A program made the translations under genes and the position numbers. The notes under the pieces are model-generated. The model had not been told where the DNA came from and did not search any database. It saw only the letters and a list, made by a program, of their open reading frames with translations. Shown here piece after piece: positions 61,349 through 64,000 of a stretch of 64,000 nt of DNA (position 1 is the first letter of the stretch; every line of letters begins with the position of its first letter). This DNA comes from Verrucomicrobiota bacterium (GTDB lineage: Bacteria > Verrucomicrobiota > Verrucomicrobiia > CAIQCK01): positions 248,001-312,000 of the forward strand of contig JACRJX010000048.1 in the NCBI GenBank assembly GCA_016235595.1, given 5' to 3'.

Positions 61349-61513
61349 TGGAAACCGTGCTGCGGTGGGAATGGCTAGACGCCGCGGGGGCACGTGAGTA
61401 ATCTGCCGCCCGGTTGACGCCTGGCAGCGGGCGGTGTTCCGCTGCCAACCCAACCACGACATCTCAAACTCATCGAAGGAAATTCTGAATCACTCAACAA
61501 TCCTCTCCAAATC

Positions 61514-62707
<1,194 letters not shown>

Positions 62708-62724
62708 CGGACGCGCTGAAACTA

Positions 62725-64000
62725 TTACGGTTTGAGGACCGCTTTGCGCGGCGCGACCAGCGCGGTGAGTTGCGGAACGTCGAATGCTTCCAGCAGACCG
62801 AAGCAGAACATCTCCGGCGTCTTGTCCACCGTCCAGTCTTTCTCGATGATTTCCTTCAAGCTGCCGAGCGCGCCTTGAAGCTCGACGCCGGCGATGGCTT
62901 TCTCCTCCAGTGCGGCGGCGACGAGCGAGAACGTGCTGGAACGCGGTCCGCAGGCAACCAGCGTCACCGGGCCCGTTTTACGTGCGCGTTGCAGCCAGCG
63001 GGCGATCGCGGTGAGTTGGCTGGCCTGCAAGCCGAGCGGACGATCACCCACGCCCGCCACAAGCAACGCAAACAGATAATCCCGCTGCGCAATCCTCGAC
63101 TCGCCGAAGTAGAACGGATCCACCGCCAGCACGCGCTTGCCGGCGGCGAGCAGCCGTTCCGCTTCAGCCGCCGCGCTCTTGCGGCCTCCGTCAGCGACGA
63201 GGACGACCGTCTCCGTCGCCGCGCCGCGGGTCAGTTCAACCGCGGGCACCGTCCAGGTGCCGCTCATCTTGAGTTTCCAGAAGGTGGCTTTCACGCCGTC
63301 TTTCTCCTCGCTGCCGGCGCACTCCGCGGCCACCACGTAATCCTTGGCGCGAACGATCTCGCGCAGCCTGGCGCGGCCAGCTTGTTGCCAGCGGTTCAGT
63401 GCCGCTTTCGCCGCCGGAATTTCCGGATGGCGCGGCAGCTGTCGGCTCAACGCCAGTGCCAGCTTGTTGAAGTCCGCGTTGTCGGCGGGCAACTCGACGG
63501 CCAGCACTGTGTTGGTCTTGACCTCGGCCTCGCTGGGAATATCCACGGGGTCAAACTTCGGGTCGCCGATGAAAAAATCGCCAACCATGCCGTAGAACGC
63601 CTCTCGATTGTCCTTCTCGTAGTTATGCGTCCCCGGCACGTAGTTGATGTGCGAGCGAAGGGCGGATGTCTGGCCGTAGAGCGTGAAGATCGGCTGGGCC
63701 GCGTCGAGCAGCGGCGGCAACGCGTGCGCGGCGGCGAAGCAGCATTGGTCCTTCGCATTGTAAGTCAGCAGCGTCGGCCGCGGCGCGCGCATCGCCGTCA
63801 GGTGTGTGTAATCGGCGACGGTTGCCATGTCGCACGGCGTTTGCTCCGAATCGCCGAGGTCGGAGAGATGGCGGGCGCGCGTGCGGAAGCTGGAATAGCC
63901 CGCGACCGGATTGGAGAGGGTCACGCGTGTGTCGAGCGAACTGATGAAAATGGTCTGCCAGCCGCCGCCTGAGAGGCCGGAGACCGCCAGGCGGTCGCGG
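62725..64000 (-). CDS. Secreted-type alpha/beta hydrolase (acetylxylan-esterase-like), 5' end beyond the window
   Basis: The frame stays open on the minus strand from 62725 to the right edge, about 425 codons without a start in sight. The nucleophile motif is near the edge, AVSGLSGGGWQTIFIS, with Ser as the likely nucleophile. The part that follows (VTLSNPVAGYSSFRTRARHL, RAPRPTLLTYNAKDQCCFAA, then the Asp/His region YVPGTHNYEKDNREAFYGMV) fits large alpha/beta hydrolases of the acetylxylan-esterase or DUF-type peptidase group. A second half (about 62800-63300) is a degenerate hydrolase-like domain. Substrate unknown. Confidence 0.7.
   Translation of the reverse strand, partial: RDRLAVSGLSGGGWQTIFISSLDTRVTLSNPVAGYSSFRTRARHLSDLGDSEQTPCDMATVADYTHLTAMRAPRPTLLTYNAKDQCCFAAAHALPPLLDAAQPIFTLYGQTSALRSHINYVPGTHNYEKDNREAFYGMVGDFFIGDPKFDPVDIPSEAEVKTNTVLAVELPADNADFNKLALALSRQLPRHPEIPAAKAALNRWQQAGRARLREIVRAKDYVVAAECAGSEEKDGVKATFWKLKMSGTWTVPAVELTRGAATETVVLVADGGRKSAAAEAERLLAAGKRVLAVDPFYFGESRIAQRDYLFALLVAGVGDRPLGLQASQLTAIARWLQRARKTGPVTLVACGPRSSTFSLVAAALEEKAIAGVELQGALGSLKEIIEKDWTVDKTPEMFCFGLLEAFDVPQLTALVAPRKAVLKP

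Overview
The window reads as a chromosomal piece of a GC-rich member of the Verrucomicrobiota, probably from the Pedosphaera/Limisphaera side of the phylum. This is inferred from content, since no rRNA is present. The strongest marker is a five-gene block at 26340-33703. It has the gene order of the Akkermansia muciniphila Amuc_1102 to Amuc_1098 pilus-like cluster: small exported protein, PilM-PilN fusion, Amuc_1100-like, Amuc_1099-like, secretin. Other supporting traits are many secreted carbohydrate-related proteins, EF-hand/PQQ proteins, GYF_2 membrane proteins, HpnK/HpnD-type genes and a System II cytochrome c maturation pair.

Layout. 1-13.7 kb is an accessory, export-rich region. It holds a truncated secreted binding protein, an ECF sigma/anti-sigma/Spy-like operon, a divergent operon of secreted hydrolase, EF-hand proteins and a Tat-exported propeller, two sialidase-like genes, a decayed sialidase-like remnant, a glycosidase-like gene, and a GntR regulator beside a perfect 16-bp palindrome. 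13.8-16.8 kb holds a YycJ-type metallo-hydrolase and three tandem GYF_2 membrane proteins. 16.9-20.8 kb is an amino-acid operon (hisF, hisI, a membrane protein, trpE, trpG). It is preceded by a complete-looking transcription attenuator with a 17-residue leader peptide containing His-Trp-Trp-Trp-His. 20.9-26.2 kb carries a membrane glycosyltransferase, a YdjC/HpnK deacetylase, an HpnD-like synthase, a small monooxygenase and an iron alcohol dehydrogenase.

26.2-33.7 kb is the pilus-like cluster. 33.8-45.3 kb is mostly housekeeping: a stand-alone 5' nuclease, coaE, rho, two tandem membrane glycosyltransferase paralogues, ppdK, a primary-like sigma factor, apt and a D-amino-acid-type aminotransferase. 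45.3-54.3 kb holds a large exported protein with an internal duplication, a divergent AraC regulator, a PDZ-PDZ-M6 metalloprotease, and a two-component system divergent from a Spy/CpxP-like protein. 54.3-64 kb holds the CcsA/ResB pair, an exported subtilase, an SPFH protein with a ribbon-helix-helix partner, galactokinase and an esterase that runs off the right edge.

The most notable item is the attenuator at 16961-17074. Its leader peptide, an anti-antiterminator, a 13-bp antiterminator and an intrinsic terminator are mutually exclusive in the classical way, and they control an operon that mixes histidine and tryptophan genes. No tRNA, rRNA, CRISPR array, transposase or integrase was found.
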